From: Duganella sp. Root336D2
GTDB lineage: Bacteria > Pseudomonadota > Gammaproteobacteria > Burkholderiales > Burkholderiaceae_D
Direction: 5' to 3'
Assembly (NCBI RefSeq): GCF_001425005.1
Contig: NZ_LMDB01000035.1
Location: 199,005-263,004, forward strand
Length of the DNA stretch: 64,000 bases
The position numbers were made by a program, and so were the translations under genes. A model generated the notes under the pieces. That model saw only the letters and a program-made list of their open reading frames with translations. It did no database searches and had not been told where the DNA came from. Below are positions 1 to 7,797 of the stretch, piece by piece. Every line of letters starts with the position of its first letter. Positions within the stretch are counted from its first letter, which is position 1.

Positions 1-1
1 G

Positions 2-574
2 GCCACAACCGTCCAGCGCTTGGGCATCGGTGTTGCACTCTACGACCGCTATACCGAGCTGAGCGCTCCGCACGTGACCCCGGTCCACGTGCGCAAGGGC
101 ACCATGCTGCAGGAGGCCGGCGCGCGCGCCACCCACTACTACTGGATTTCCAGTGGCGTGGCGCGGCGCGGCCATATTTCCGTTGCCGGCGAAGACCTGA
201 CCCTGGGCTTCATCACCGAAGGCGAGAACACCGGTTCGCACAGCGATATGATGGGCGGCCTGCAAGGGGAACCGGCGCTGGAATTCTTCGTCGCCGAGAC
301 CGCGGTCGAGGCCTGGCGCATCGACTGGATGGCCATGCAGCGCCACAAGGCCGAGCATGGCTTCGTGCACGAGTATTACCTGAAGATTATCGAATGCAGC
401 ATCCGCCGCTATGCGGCCAACCTGCAGATCCGCAGCCACAATTCGGCGGAAGCGCGGCTGGAAGCGTTCCGCAGCCAGTTCCCCGGCCTGGAACAGCGCA
501 TTACCCAGCGCGCGCTGGCCTCTTACCTCGGCATCACGACGCAGTACATGTCGCGCCTGCGCAAAACGCCTTAA
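2..574 (+). CDS. Crp/Fnr family transcriptional regulator (5' end outside window)
   Basis: The frame is open to the first bases of the window and has no ATG there, so the start probably lies just upstream; about 190 residues are visible, close to the full length of this short Crp/Fnr class. An N-terminal cyclic-nucleotide-binding-like beta roll runs roughly to residue 115. A C-terminal helix-turn-helix around residues 165-185 (ITQRALASYLGITTQYMSRL) would bind DNA. No cysteine cluster of the Fnr type is seen, so the signal sensed is unknown. Its stop overlaps the stop of the convergent YqjK-like gene by a few bases. Family assignment is firm; target genes are not known, though the adjacent envelope-stress operon is a natural candidate. 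Confidence 0.85.
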   Translation, partial: ATTVQRLGIGVALYDRYTELSAPHVTPVHVRKGTMLQEAGARATHYYWISSGVARRGHISVAGEDLTLGFITEGENTGSHSDMMGGLQGEPALEFFVAETAVEAWRIDWMAMQRHKAEHGFVHEYYLKIIECSIRRYAANLQIRSHNSAEARLEAFRSQFPGLEQRITQRALASYLGITTQYMSRLRKTP

Positions 575-930
575 GCCTCGGGCTTGCGCCGCATCAGCCA
601 CCAGGCGCCCACTGCCGCCAGTACCCCGGCCGCCGCAGCCGGTTTCCACAAGCGCTTGCGGGCAATCCACGAACCCACCGTCACCGCATACGGCAGCACG
701 GTTTTGAAGCTGATGCCGGACAAGCCGCCGCCCTGGCCGATGAAAGCGCCAAGGCGCGACTGCAGCGTGCCGATGGCCTGGTCCACCGCCCCATGCAGCA
801 AGGCTTGCGGCTGCAGGGCATGGATCACTTCATGCTTGGAGCGCAGCGTGCTGAGGCGGTACAACTCCCCTTCCCGCACCAGCCTTTCCTTGGCGACGGC
901 AAGCGCCTGTAATTCCTGTCTGGACGCCAT
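571..930 (-). CDS. YqjK-like small membrane protein (hypothetical)
   Basis: A 119-residue protein starting at the ATG at 928-930, preceded by a purine-rich GGGAAAAC stretch; the longer upstream frame is cysteine/tryptophan-rich shadow sequence of the yqjE-like gene. The N-terminal half is charged and helical. A short hydrophobic segment near residues 96-112 (PAAAAGVLAAVGAWWLM) followed by RRK suggests a C-terminal membrane anchor. It is the last gene of a minus-strand run after YqjE-like and DUF883 genes, the same order as E. coli yqjD-yqjE-yqjK, which is the reason for the name; sequence similarity alone would not give it. Function unknown; probably inner-membrane, stress-related. Confidence 0.7.
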   Translation of the reverse strand: MASRQELQALAVAKERLVREGELYRLSTLRSKHEVIHALQPQALLHGAVDQAIGTLQSRLGAFIGQGGGLSGISFKTVLPYAVTVGSWIARKRLWKPAAAAGVLAAVGAWWLMRRKPEA

Positions 931-940
931 GTTTTCCCTT

Positions 941-1330
941 TCAAAGCAGCATGTCGCGGTCGGACTTGAGTTCCGCCATGGTCGCCGACAAGCCCAGTTT
1001 GCCTTGCCGCACCAGGCGGCGTCCCCACAGCACCAGGCCGATTGCCAACACTGAAAAGGCAAGCGCCAGTACCAGCAGGATTTTCCAGCCCATCGCCTCC
1101 CAGCACAGGTAGATCAGGGTAGCCGTGCCGAACGCAATGGCGAACCAGGCAGCCAGCAGGGCCACGGCAAACACGATGGACAATTGCAGCACCGTGTCGC
1201 GCACCTCGGTCAGCTCGAGGGCTGCGAGTTCCAGGCGCGACAGTAAAAGGTGCAGGCAGTTTTTGGCAAGCCCGGCCACTGAGGCGATCAGGCCGGGCGG
1301 TGGTGGTGGTGCCTGGTTCTCGGCCGACAT
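941..1330 (-). CDS. Phage holin family / YqjE-like membrane protein
   Basis: 129 residues. Two strong hydrophobic segments (about 48-70 and 83-103) separated by a short WEAMGWK loop match the YqjE/'phage holin family' (Phage_holin_3_6) pattern; despite the name these are chromosomal proteins, not phage lysis genes. A proline run (PPPPP) near the N-terminus precedes an amphipathic helix rich in Leu/Glu. It is only 3 bp downstream of the DUF883 stop and 10 bp upstream of the YqjK-like start, so the three are very likely co-transcribed. In E. coli the equivalent operon is expressed in stationary phase; that role here is inferred from homology. Confidence 0.85.
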   Translation of the reverse strand: MSAENQAPPPPPGLIASVAGLAKNCLHLLLSRLELAALELTEVRDTVLQLSIVFAVALLAAWFAIAFGTATLIYLCWEAMGWKILLVLALAFSVLAIGLVLWGRRLVRQGKLGLSATMAELKSDRDMLL

Positions 1331-1333
1331 CGC

Positions 1334-1636
1334 TTATTTGCGGCCGAGGATAACGCCGACCAGCAGGCCCACGCCGGCAGCCACGGCGATGGAACGCCAT
1401 GGATTTTCCTTGACGTAGGCGTCGGTCGAAGCGGCCGCCTGCTTGGCGCCGGCCACTGCGCTGGCCTGGGCTTCATGCGCCTTGGCCAGGGCGCTATCGA
1501 GCGCTTTCATGCCGCGGCCACGCAACTCGTCGGCTTTTTCACCGGTCAGCGCGGTAGCGGCAGTAAACAGGGCTTGCGCATCCTTGACCAGCGTTTTTAC
1601 ATCGTTGTTGACGGTACTGATGTTCTGTTCCAGCAT
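1334..1636 (-). CDS. DUF883 family protein (YqjD/ElaB-like ribosome-associated membrane protein)
   Basis: 100 residues with the DUF883 layout: an N-terminal amphipathic, alanine-rich helix, the conserved YVKENPWRS motif near residue 74, then a single C-terminal transmembrane helix with a glycine-rich face (AVAAGVGLLVGVILGRK). E. coli YqjD and ElaB of this family anchor to the inner membrane and bind ribosomes in stationary phase. A Shine-Dalgarno-like AGGAGT lies just upstream of the ATG. It sits between the ferritin-like gene (26 bp gap) and the YqjE-like gene, within a six-gene operon. The family call is secure; ribosome binding is transferred from the E. coli proteins. Confidence 0.9.
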   Translation of the reverse strand: MLEQNISTVNNDVKTLVKDAQALFTAATALTGEKADELRGRGMKALDSALAKAHEAQASAVAGAKQAAASTDAYVKENPWRSIAVAAGVGLLVGVILGRK

Positions 1637-1662
1637 GATAGGACTCCTCTTTCGTCAGTGAT

Positions 1663-2169
1663 TCAGGCCAATAGGTCTCGCATATCGTCGGCGTGTTCTT
1701 CCTCTACCGCCATGATTTGCGTCAAGAGTTGCTTGGTCGTCGGGTCGCTGTCGCCAATCAGTTCGATCATCTGGCGATAGCTCTCGATTGCCACCCGTTC
1801 TGCCACCAGGTTGGCCCGTACCATTGCTTGCACCTCCCTTGAGTCATCATACTCGGCATGGCTCCTGTCGAGCAACGTTGCTGGATTGAAATCGGGTTCG
1901 CCATTGAGCTGGACGATGCGCTCGGCCAGCCAGTCGGCATGCTCCTGCTCCTGCGTCGCATGCTCCAGGAACTCGGCCTTGATCGAAGCATTCGACAGGC
2001 CGGTCACCATGTAGTAGTGGCGCTTGTAGCGGTGGATGCAGACCAGCTCGGTGGCCAGCGCTTCGTTCAGCATCTGCAGCACCTGCGCGCGGTTGCCCTT
2101 ATAGCCTTCGGTCACCGGACCGTCGGCCATATTGCGGGCTGCCGCGCGGATCGCATTTTTATCGATCAT
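1663..2169 (-). CDS. Ferritin-like domain protein (bacterioferritin/Dps-like)
   Basis: 168 residues forming a four-helix ferritin-like bundle. Iron-ligand motifs are visible: Glu in NEALATELVCIHRYKRH, then the EHATQEQEHADW helix (ExxH type), Glu in NLVAERVAIESY and the final VEEEHADD helix. The family oxidises and stores iron or protects against peroxide. No haem-binding Met typical of true bacterioferritin is obvious, so 'ferritin-like' is safer than bfr. It lies 12 bp upstream of no other start but directly follows the OmpA-type lipoprotein gene, suggesting co-expression of iron/oxidative protection with envelope proteins. The start ATG has GGAG about 8 bases upstream. Confidence 0.88.
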   Translation of the reverse strand: MIDKNAIRAAARNMADGPVTEGYKGNRAQVLQMLNEALATELVCIHRYKRHYYMVTGLSNASIKAEFLEHATQEQEHADWLAERIVQLNGEPDFNPATLLDRSHAEYDDSREVQAMVRANLVAERVAIESYRQMIELIGDSDPTTKQLLTQIMAVEEEHADDMRDLLA

Positions 2170-2181
2170 GGAAACTCCTCG

Positions 2182-3075
2182 TTAGCGGCGGTAAGTGATC
2201 GGGCGGCCCGCTTCGGACAACACGATCTCGACCCGGCGGTTCATCTGGCGTTCGCCGGCCGTGGCATTGCCGGCCACCGGGTAGGCTTCGCCGTAGCCGC
2301 GCGTTTCGATGCGCGCGCGCGCCACGCCCATCTGGCCCAGCGCCACGCGGATCGCCTCGGCGCGCCGCTGCGACAGCTGCAGGTTGTAGGCATCGCTGCC
2401 GGTGCTATCGGTAAAGCCTTCGACCAGCACGGTGCGGTCCGGGTTATCGCGCAGCACATCGGCCAGGCGCTGGGCCACTGCCATGCCCTGCGAAGTCAGG
2501 TTGGCCTGGTCGACATTGAACAGCACATCGCCAAAGGTGATGACGATGCCGCGTTCGGTCTGCTTGGCTTGCAGCTCGGACAGCGCGGCGGCCAGCGCAG
2601 CGGCGCGGGACTGGGCCTCGCGCGTGGCGGCTTCGGCGCTGGCGGCCTGGTTCTGCGCGTTCTCGGCATCCATGCGCGCCTGCTCGGCACGCCGCTGGGC
2701 CGCTTCGGCTTCCGCGGTGCGGGCCTGCAGGCGCACCTGGTCACGCTGGGTGGCGGCGTCCTTCACCTGGTCTTCGGCAGACTTGGCACGCGCGACTTCT
2801 TCGGCGCTGGCGGTCTTCTGCTTGGCGATATAGGCCAGCTTGTCGATCTCGGCCAAGCTTTCGTTGCGCGCGGCGGCGGTATTGGCCTGGTCCATGGCGC
2901 GGGTAGCGGCCGCCAGCTCGGCTATGGCGTACTTGGCCACGATCGGGTTGCCCTGCGCCTGGGCATAGTTGGCACGCGCGGTTTCCAGCTCACCAGTGGT
3001 GGTCGGGGTGGTGCTGCAGGCTGCCAGGGCCAAGGCCGCTGCCAGTGCAACAGGTTTGAAGTTTGGCTTGAACAT
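2182..3075 (-). CDS. DUF4398 + OmpA-family outer-membrane lipoprotein
   Basis: 297 residues. A lipoprotein signal peptide ends in LAACS (lipobox LAAC), followed by a DUF4398 helical region (residues ~25-110), a long alanine/glutamine/arginine-rich coiled-coil segment (~100-185) and a C-terminal OmpA domain (~190-290) with the peptidoglycan-binding TDSTGSDAYNLQLSQRRAEA signature. The OmpA domain binds diaminopimelate in peptidoglycan while the lipid tail sits in a membrane, so the protein would tether envelope layers. It is immediately downstream of another DUF4398 lipoprotein (13 bp gap). The coiled coil between anchor and OmpA domain could span the periplasm. Start preceded by GAAAGGAG. Confidence 0.9.
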   Translation of the reverse strand: MFKPNFKPVALAAALALAACSTTPTTTGELETARANYAQAQGNPIVAKYAIAELAAATRAMDQANTAAARNESLAEIDKLAYIAKQKTASAEEVARAKSAEDQVKDAATQRDQVRLQARTAEAEAAQRRAEQARMDAENAQNQAASAEAATREAQSRAAALAAALSELQAKQTERGIVITFGDVLFNVDQANLTSQGMAVAQRLADVLRDNPDRTVLVEGFTDSTGSDAYNLQLSQRRAEAIRVALGQMGVARARIETRGYGEAYPVAGNATAGERQMNRRVEIVLSEAGRPITYRR

Positions 3076-3088
3076 GGTGGCTCCTTTC

Positions 3089-3481
3089 TCAGCGAGTCAT
3101 GGTGCTGTTGGCGCGATCGAGTTCTTCGCGCAGCACACGGATATCGTCTTGCAGTTGATTGGCGGCCTCGGTGGCCTTGGCACTGCTGGCCTTGCTTTGC
3201 GCCAGCTTGGCGTCGGCCTGCGCCTGTTGTGCCAGGTCCTGGGCGGTGCGGTAATCCTTGGCTGCCAGCGCCTGGTTAGCGCGCAGCATCTTGTCGCGCG
3301 CTGCCGCCATCTCGGCCGGAGCCAGTTCCGGTGCGCCAGTCGAGGCTGCGGCTTCCACTGCCGTGCGCGACGATGCTACTTCGGCCGTGGCCGGGGTCTT
3401 CATGCTGCTGCAACCAGCCAACGCGATCACGCAAGCGGCGCAGGCGGTAGTCAACAGTGACAGGCGATTCAGCGAATCCAT
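3089..3481 (-). CDS. DUF4398 domain lipoprotein
   Basis: 130 residues when started at the ATG at 3479-3481, which has a good GAGGAG ribosome-binding site; the longer frame to 3655 lacks one and lacks a signal sequence. The N-terminus is a lipoprotein signal peptide with lipobox LAGC. The rest is a helical DUF4398 domain with repeated Ala/Gln/Lys heptads (AQDLAQQAQADAKLAQSKA). It is the first gene of the minus-strand operon that runs down to 571 and is divergent from the AsmA gene, so the 109-bp gap at 3482-3590 must hold the operon promoter. No enzymatic function is known for DUF4398. Confidence 0.85.
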   Translation of the reverse strand: MDSLNRLSLLTTACAACVIALAGCSSMKTPATAEVASSRTAVEAAASTGAPELAPAEMAAARDKMLRANQALAAKDYRTAQDLAQQAQADAKLAQSKASSAKATEAANQLQDDIRVLREELDRANSTMTR

Positions 3482-3590
3482 TGTTGTTCTCCTCAAAGCG
3501 ATTGGGGTATTGCAGTTATATAAGCTGTCCCCGCTGGGTTCAGTACGGTGCCGCACATTGAAGTCGGGCTGCCCGGTGTAGCCTGTCGCT

Positions 3591-5609
3591 ATGGCACATA
3601 CAATTTCTCGCCGTGCAAAGATAAGCCTGGCTGTGCTGGGCTTTCTCGTGGCCATTCCGGCGGTGGCCCTGGTGATCCTGTTGAACTATGACTGGAACCG
3701 CGCCCGCCCCTGGCTGGGTGCGCGTGCCACGGAAGCGCTGCAAAGGCCCGTGCAGTTACGCGGCAATTTGTCGCTGACCTGGCAAAAACAGCCACTGCCG
3801 CAACAGGCGCGCAGCTGGCGCGACCATATCCCCTGGCCGCACCTGGTGGCGCAGGACGTCCACGTGGGTAACCCTGCCGGGCTGCCGCAGGGCGACACTG
3901 CTGCCGCGCAAAGCCTGGCATTCTCACTGAGCCCGTTTGCCCTGCTGGGCCGCAAGATCGCCATTCCCGAACTGCGTTTCGACCAGCCGCAACTGGCGCT
4001 GCTGCGCCAGGCTGACGGCAAGAACAACTGGACCCTGCCCAAGCGCCCGCCATCGGAGTGGCGCATGGAGCTGGACCGGGTAGTGTTCACGCGCGGCACC
4101 ATCAAGCTTGACGATGCGCAGCAGGATATCGCTGCCACCGCCCACGTCGACACCCTCGACAACGATCCCCGCTACGGCGTGCAATGGACGCTGGCCGGCA
4201 AATGGAACAAGCAGGATATCCGCGGCAAGGGCAAGACCGGCGCCGTGCTGGCCTTGCGCGACACCGCCCTGCCCTTCCCGATCCAGGCCGATGCCAAGGT
4301 CGGCCTGGTCAGCGTGGCGGCGCAAGGCACGCTGACCAACCCGGCCCAGCTCGCCGCCATCGACTTGCAGCTCAAGGTTGGCGGCGCCTCGGCCGCGCGC
4401 CTGTATGCGCTGACCGGGCTGCTGTTGCCGGAAACCCCGCCCTTCACCACCGCCGGGCGCCTGAGCGGCCACCTGGCCGAAGGCGCCAGCCAGTGGACTT
4501 ACGAGAAATTCACCGGCCGCGTCGGCGACAGCGATATCGCCGGCACCCTGTCGTTCCAGCAGCGCCAGCCGCGCGGGCTGCTGACCGGCTCGGTGCATTC
4601 GCGCCTGCTGCAATTCACCGACCTGGGTCCGCTGATCGGCGCCGACTCCAACGCCAGGAAAGAAGAGCGCGGCGTGGCAGCGGTGCAGCCGGCCGGCAAG
4701 CTATTGCCGGTGGAAACCTTCAAGACCGAACGCTGGACGGCCATCGATGCCGATGTCAGCTTCCGCGCCGAACGCATCGTGCGCACCAAGGAACTGCCGC
4801 TCAGCAAGCTGCAAACCGAATTCCACCTGAAGGATGGCGTGCTGCGCCTGACGCCGCTCAACTTCGAATTTGCCGGCGGCCAGGTCGCCTCCAAAGCCAC
4901 CCTGGACGGCAGCAGCGGCCAGGCCGTGGCCGCCACGCTTGACGCCACCGCCCGCCATATCAAGCTCAGGCAACTGCTGCCCAAGCTGCCCGAACTCAAG
5001 CAGGCCACCATTGGCGAAATCAATGCCGCCGCCAAACTGACCGCCACAGGCAATTCGGTGTCGACCATGCTGGCCCATTCGAACGGCGAACTGAAAACCC
5101 TGGTCAACGACGGCACCGTCAGCAAACTGCTGCTGGAACAAATGGGCCTGAACATCGGCAATATCGTGCTGACCAAACTGTTTGGCGACAAGCCGGTACA
5201 CCTGAACTGCCTGGCCGGCGACTTCGGCGTGCGCGACGGCCTGGCACAAACGCGCTATTTCATTGCCGACACGGAAGACGCGACCGTGCGCATCAATGGC
5301 GCAGTCAACCTGGCCAGTGAAAAAATCGACCTGACGCTGAAACCCGAAAGCAAGGGCCTGCGCATCATCTCGCTGCGCGCGCCGATCTATGTGCGCGGTT
5401 CGCTCAAGCAGCCCGACGTCGACATCGACAAGGGCGTGATTGCGATGCGGGCCGGCGGTGCGCTGGCGCTCGGCGCCCTCGCGGCACCGGTGGCGGCGCT
5501 GGCGCCGCTGATCAGCGCCGGCGGCGAAGGCGACAACCAGTGCGCCGCCCTGCTGGCAGCGGCCCGCGAAAAACCCAAGGCGCCGCCGCCCGGCAAGACG
5601 CAAAGGTAA
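3591..5609 (+). CDS. AsmA family protein
   Basis: 672 residues. An N-terminal signal anchor (residues ~9-32, LAVLGFLVAIPAVALVILLNYDWNRARPWLG) is followed by a very long beta-rich AsmA/TamB-like region, and the C-terminal AsmA_2 portion contains the usual ADTEDATVRINGAVNLASEKIDLTLKPE type segment. AsmA-like proteins are inner-membrane-anchored periplasmic bridge proteins implicated in phospholipid transport to the outer membrane. The protein ends in a hydrophobic Ala-rich stretch and a basic proline-rich tail. It is divergent from the DUF4398-OmpA operon. Family assignment is confident; which AsmA paralogue it is cannot be told. Confidence 0.88.
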   Translation: MAHTISRRAKISLAVLGFLVAIPAVALVILLNYDWNRARPWLGARATEALQRPVQLRGNLSLTWQKQPLPQQARSWRDHIPWPHLVAQDVHVGNPAGLPQGDTAAAQSLAFSLSPFALLGRKIAIPELRFDQPQLALLRQADGKNNWTLPKRPPSEWRMELDRVVFTRGTIKLDDAQQDIAATAHVDTLDNDPRYGVQWTLAGKWNKQDIRGKGKTGAVLALRDTALPFPIQADAKVGLVSVAAQGTLTNPAQLAAIDLQLKVGGASAARLYALTGLLLPETPPFTTAGRLSGHLAEGASQWTYEKFTGRVGDSDIAGTLSFQQRQPRGLLTGSVHSRLLQFTDLGPLIGADSNARKEERGVAAVQPAGKLLPVETFKTERWTAIDADVSFRAERIVRTKELPLSKLQTEFHLKDGVLRLTPLNFEFAGGQVASKATLDGSSGQAVAATLDATARHIKLRQLLPKLPELKQATIGEINAAAKLTATGNSVSTMLAHSNGELKTLVNDGTVSKLLLEQMGLNIGNIVLTKLFGDKPVHLNCLAGDFGVRDGLAQTRYFIADTEDATVRINGAVNLASEKIDLTLKPESKGLRIISLRAPIYVRGSLKQPDVDIDKGVIAMRAGGALALGALAAPVAALAPLISAGGEGDNQCAALLAAAREKPKAPPPGKTQR

Positions 5610-5698
5610 CAAGCCGTTACACCGTGAAATAGCGAACAGATCACATCCGGCCCGCGCCGTAAGCTGGAACCAGTATTCCAAGTTACGGAGGAAACATC

Positions 5699-5920
5699 AT
5701 GAAAACCAAACAGATTGCTGCCCGCCTTGCCATCGCAAGCGCCCTGCTGGGCCTGGGCGCCTGCTCCTCGATGTCGCAACAGGATAAGAACACGGCCATT
5801 GGCGCCGGTGTCGGTGCGGTCGCCGGTTCCGTGCTGACTGGCGGCTCCACCACCGGTGCGGTGGGTGGCGCCGTGGTCGGTGGCGTGATCGGTAACCAGG
5901 TCGACAAACCACGCCGCTAA
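5699..5920 (+). CDS. Glycine-zipper 2TM lipoprotein (OsmB-like)
   Basis: 73 residues. Lipoprotein signal peptide with lipobox LGAC, then a glycine-zipper hairpin (TAIGAGVGAVAGSVLTGGSTTGAVGGAVVGGVIGNQV written in GxxxG steps) and a short basic tail. This is the SlyB/OsmB/Rick_17kDa_Anti-like architecture of small outer-membrane lipoproteins induced by osmotic or envelope stress. ATG at 5699 is preceded by GGAGGAAAC. Its stop overlaps by 4 bp the end of the convergent Crp/Fnr gene. One of four glycine-zipper proteins within 3 kb. Confidence 0.88.
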   Translation: MKTKQIAARLAIASALLGLGACSSMSQQDKNTAIGAGVGAVAGSVLTGGSTTGAVGGAVVGGVIGNQVDKPRR

Positions 5921-6636
5921 GCCGGCGTGCGGACCTGCTGGTAGCAATGGCAGGACACCGCTTCCAGGCCAGCCGGGTCCAATATTTCGATATTGCCCCG
6001 GCTGTAGCTGATCAAGCCCTGCCCTTGCAATGCACTCGCCGCCTTGGTCACGCCGACGCGGCGCACGCCCAGCGCATGGGCCAGGAACTCATGGGTCATG
6101 TGGAAGCGGTCCGACTGCAGGCGGTTGCGCGTGACGAGCAGCGAGCGCGCCAGGCGCGCCTCCAGCACGTGGAAGCGGCTGCATACCGCAATCTGGATCG
6201 CTTGCGCCAGCAGGCTGTCGGTATAGCGATGCAGCAGGCGCTGCAGCGAATCCATTTCCGCAAACTCGGCAATGAAATCTTCCGCTTCCATGCGCAGCGC
6301 ATGGCCGCTGCGCTGGACCACGGCACGCACCTGGGCGCAGCGCTGGCCCAGCGCCACGGAGGCGCCGACCATGCCTTCGCGGCCGGCCGAGCCGACCTCC
6401 AGCGTCATGCGGCCTTCGGCCACAGCCAGCAGGGAGATCAGGGTGTCGAGCGGGAAGTAGATGTAGTCGATGGTTTGGCCGGCTTCGAACAGGATGTCGC
6501 CGGCGCCGAGGTCCACCAGTTCGCACAAGCCCTCGAGGTGCTCGAGGTCGTCTTCCGGCAAGGTTGCCAGCAGGCGGTTGCCGATGCGGGGTGGTGGCGA
6601 TTCACTGCTTGGAACGGTATGAAGATTCAGGGTCAT
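5917..6636 (-). CDS. Crp/Fnr family transcriptional regulator
   Basis: 239 residues. cNMP-binding-like domain at about 20-140 (GAGDILFEAGQTIDYIYFP... and a conserved GREGMVG turn) and a C-terminal winged helix-turn-helix at about 165-235 with recognition helix near HALGVRRVGVTKAASALQ. The class is common in Oxalobacteraceae and related soil bacteria, where such genes neighbour small stress membrane proteins. It faces the 6765 glycine-zipper gene across a 128-bp gap (6637-6764), so it may regulate both itself and that gene. Effector ligand unknown: no Fnr-type cysteines are seen and the cAMP pocket residues cannot be assigned by eye. Confidence 0.88.
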   Translation of the reverse strand: MTLNLHTVPSSESPPPRIGNRLLATLPEDDLEHLEGLCELVDLGAGDILFEAGQTIDYIYFPLDTLISLLAVAEGRMTLEVGSAGREGMVGASVALGQRCAQVRAVVQRSGHALRMEAEDFIAEFAEMDSLQRLLHRYTDSLLAQAIQIAVCSRFHVLEARLARSLLVTRNRLQSDRFHMTHEFLAHALGVRRVGVTKAASALQGQGLISYSRGNIEILDPAGLEAVSCHCYQQVRTPA

Positions 6637-6764
6637 TGCCGTCAGCCTGGTGGAGTTTAGGCGGAGCGTATCGGCAATTAAAAAGACTGTATGTACGCTG
6701 ACGCACGGAAGCAGGCCAGCCCGGCCACCACAATGCGTTTATCCAATAGGAAAGGAAGTACCGC

Positions 6765-7475
6765 ATGGAACGAGAACCCAAGAGCATGAGTTACACCACC
6801 CACCCGCTGCTGCTGATCGCAGCCATTGCCGTGGTGCTGTTTTGCGGCGTCGGCATTGCCGCGGTCATGGGCTGGCTGCCGCAATCGGGCGCGAAGATGG
6901 GGCCTCCGGTGGCCGAAGCACCGCTGCAGGTAATGGGCGCGCGCGACATGGGGCCGCCACCGCCGCCAGCAGGTTACGCGCCGGTCGACCGGGTGGCCGA
7001 CACGTCTGGCTACTCGGGCCACTCGGGCTACGCGGGCAGCGGCGGCGGCAGCTACGGCGGCGGCACTGCCCCGTCCGCACGCAATGCGGCGGACGCAGCT
7101 TATGCCGAAGCGCCCGCCGCGGCGCGGGCGCCGGCGCCCGCCGCCTGCCATAGCTGCGGTGTGGTGCAGTCGGTGCATGCCGTCACCCAGCGCGGCCAGG
7201 GCAGCGGCCTGGGCGCAGCCGGCGGCGCGATAGTCGGCGGCTTGCTGGGCAACCAGGTCGGCGGCGGTTCGGGCCGCAAGATCGCCACCGTGGCCGGTGC
7301 GGTCGGCGGCGCCGTGGTCGGCAACCAGGTGGAAGGCAATATGAAGTCCACCACGAGCTACCAGGTGCGCGTCCGCATGGAGGATGGCAAGCTGCGCACC
7401 ATCGGCAGCAGCTCGGCCAACTGGCAGGCCGGCGACCATGTAAAAGTCGTCAAAGGACGTTTACAACGACGCTGA
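6765..7475 (+). CDS. Glycine-zipper 2TM domain membrane protein
   Basis: 236 residues. One transmembrane helix near the N-terminus (~15-37), a low-complexity Gly/Ser/Tyr/Ala linker (~75-125), a CHSCG motif, then a glycine-zipper 2TM domain (~145-190: GAAGGAIVGGLLGNQVGGGSG...GAVGGAVVGNQVEG) and a conserved C-terminal segment ending VRMEDGKLRTIG...GDHVKVVKGRLQRR. This C-terminal arrangement is typical of beta-proteobacterial '17 kDa surface antigen-like' proteins. ATG at 6765 has AGGAAAGGAA upstream; an in-frame ATG at 6786 is a weaker alternative. Envelope role inferred. Confidence 0.82.
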   Translation: MEREPKSMSYTTHPLLLIAAIAVVLFCGVGIAAVMGWLPQSGAKMGPPVAEAPLQVMGARDMGPPPPPAGYAPVDRVADTSGYSGHSGYAGSGGGSYGGGTAPSARNAADAAYAEAPAAARAPAPAACHSCGVVQSVHAVTQRGQGSGLGAAGGAIVGGLLGNQVGGGSGRKIATVAGAVGGAVVGNQVEGNMKSTTSYQVRVRMEDGKLRTIGSSSANWQAGDHVKVVKGRLQRR

Positions 7476-7554
7476 TAGTTCGACAACGAACAGATGACGC
7501 GGTTGAACGCAGCAATAATGCACCCAGGATTACGGACTATGAGAGGAAAACATC

Positions 7555-7701
7555 ATGCTCTATACGATCGCTGTTGTACTCATCATCTTGTGGCTGCTCG
7601 GCCTGGTGACCTCCTACACTGTGGGCGGTTTCATCCATATTTTGCTGGTCGTGGCAGTTATCATGATCCTGTTGCGCCTGATCAGTGGGCGCGGTATTTA
7701 G
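7555..7701 (+). CDS. Lmo0937-family small membrane protein
   Basis: A 48-residue frame beginning MLYTIAVVLIILWLLG, with two short transmembrane helices separated by TSYTVGGFIH and a basic end (RLISGRGI). This is the Lmo0937 family pattern of tiny stress-associated membrane proteins, found in many Proteobacteria. ATG at 7555 is preceded by GAGAGGAAAAC. A strong intrinsic terminator follows at 7728-7770. Its neighbours are glycine-zipper and OmpA genes, which fits a membrane-stress role, but no function is established. Confidence 0.82.
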   Translation: MLYTIAVVLIILWLLGLVTSYTVGGFIHILLVVAVIMILLRLISGRGI

Positions 7702-7727
7702 ATAAGCCGGCCAAGCCGGCGTACACT

Positions 7728-7770
7728 AGCGGGGCGGGGACTGCGGCGCAGGACCCGTCCCGCTTTTTTT
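7728..7770 (+). terminator. Rho-independent terminator after the Lmo0937-family gene
   Basis: An 11-bp stem (AGCGGGGCGGG with CCCGTCCCGCT, one G-U pair) encloses a 15-base loop and is followed by seven T in the + strand. It separates the 7555 gene from the OmpA gene at 7798. Confidence 0.85.
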
Positions 7771-7797
7771 CGAGCATTTTTAACGAAGGAGAAGTTC

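Noticed and set aside
941..1330. Prophage lysis gene suggested by the 'phage holin' label
   Set aside because: Synteny with yqjD/yqjK and absence of any phage gene nearby make it a chromosomal YqjE-like gene.
1858..3279. A 473-residue plus frame opposite the OmpA lipoprotein gene
   Set aside because: Shadow of the minus-strand ferritin and OmpA genes, with low-complexity His/Gln/Ala composition.
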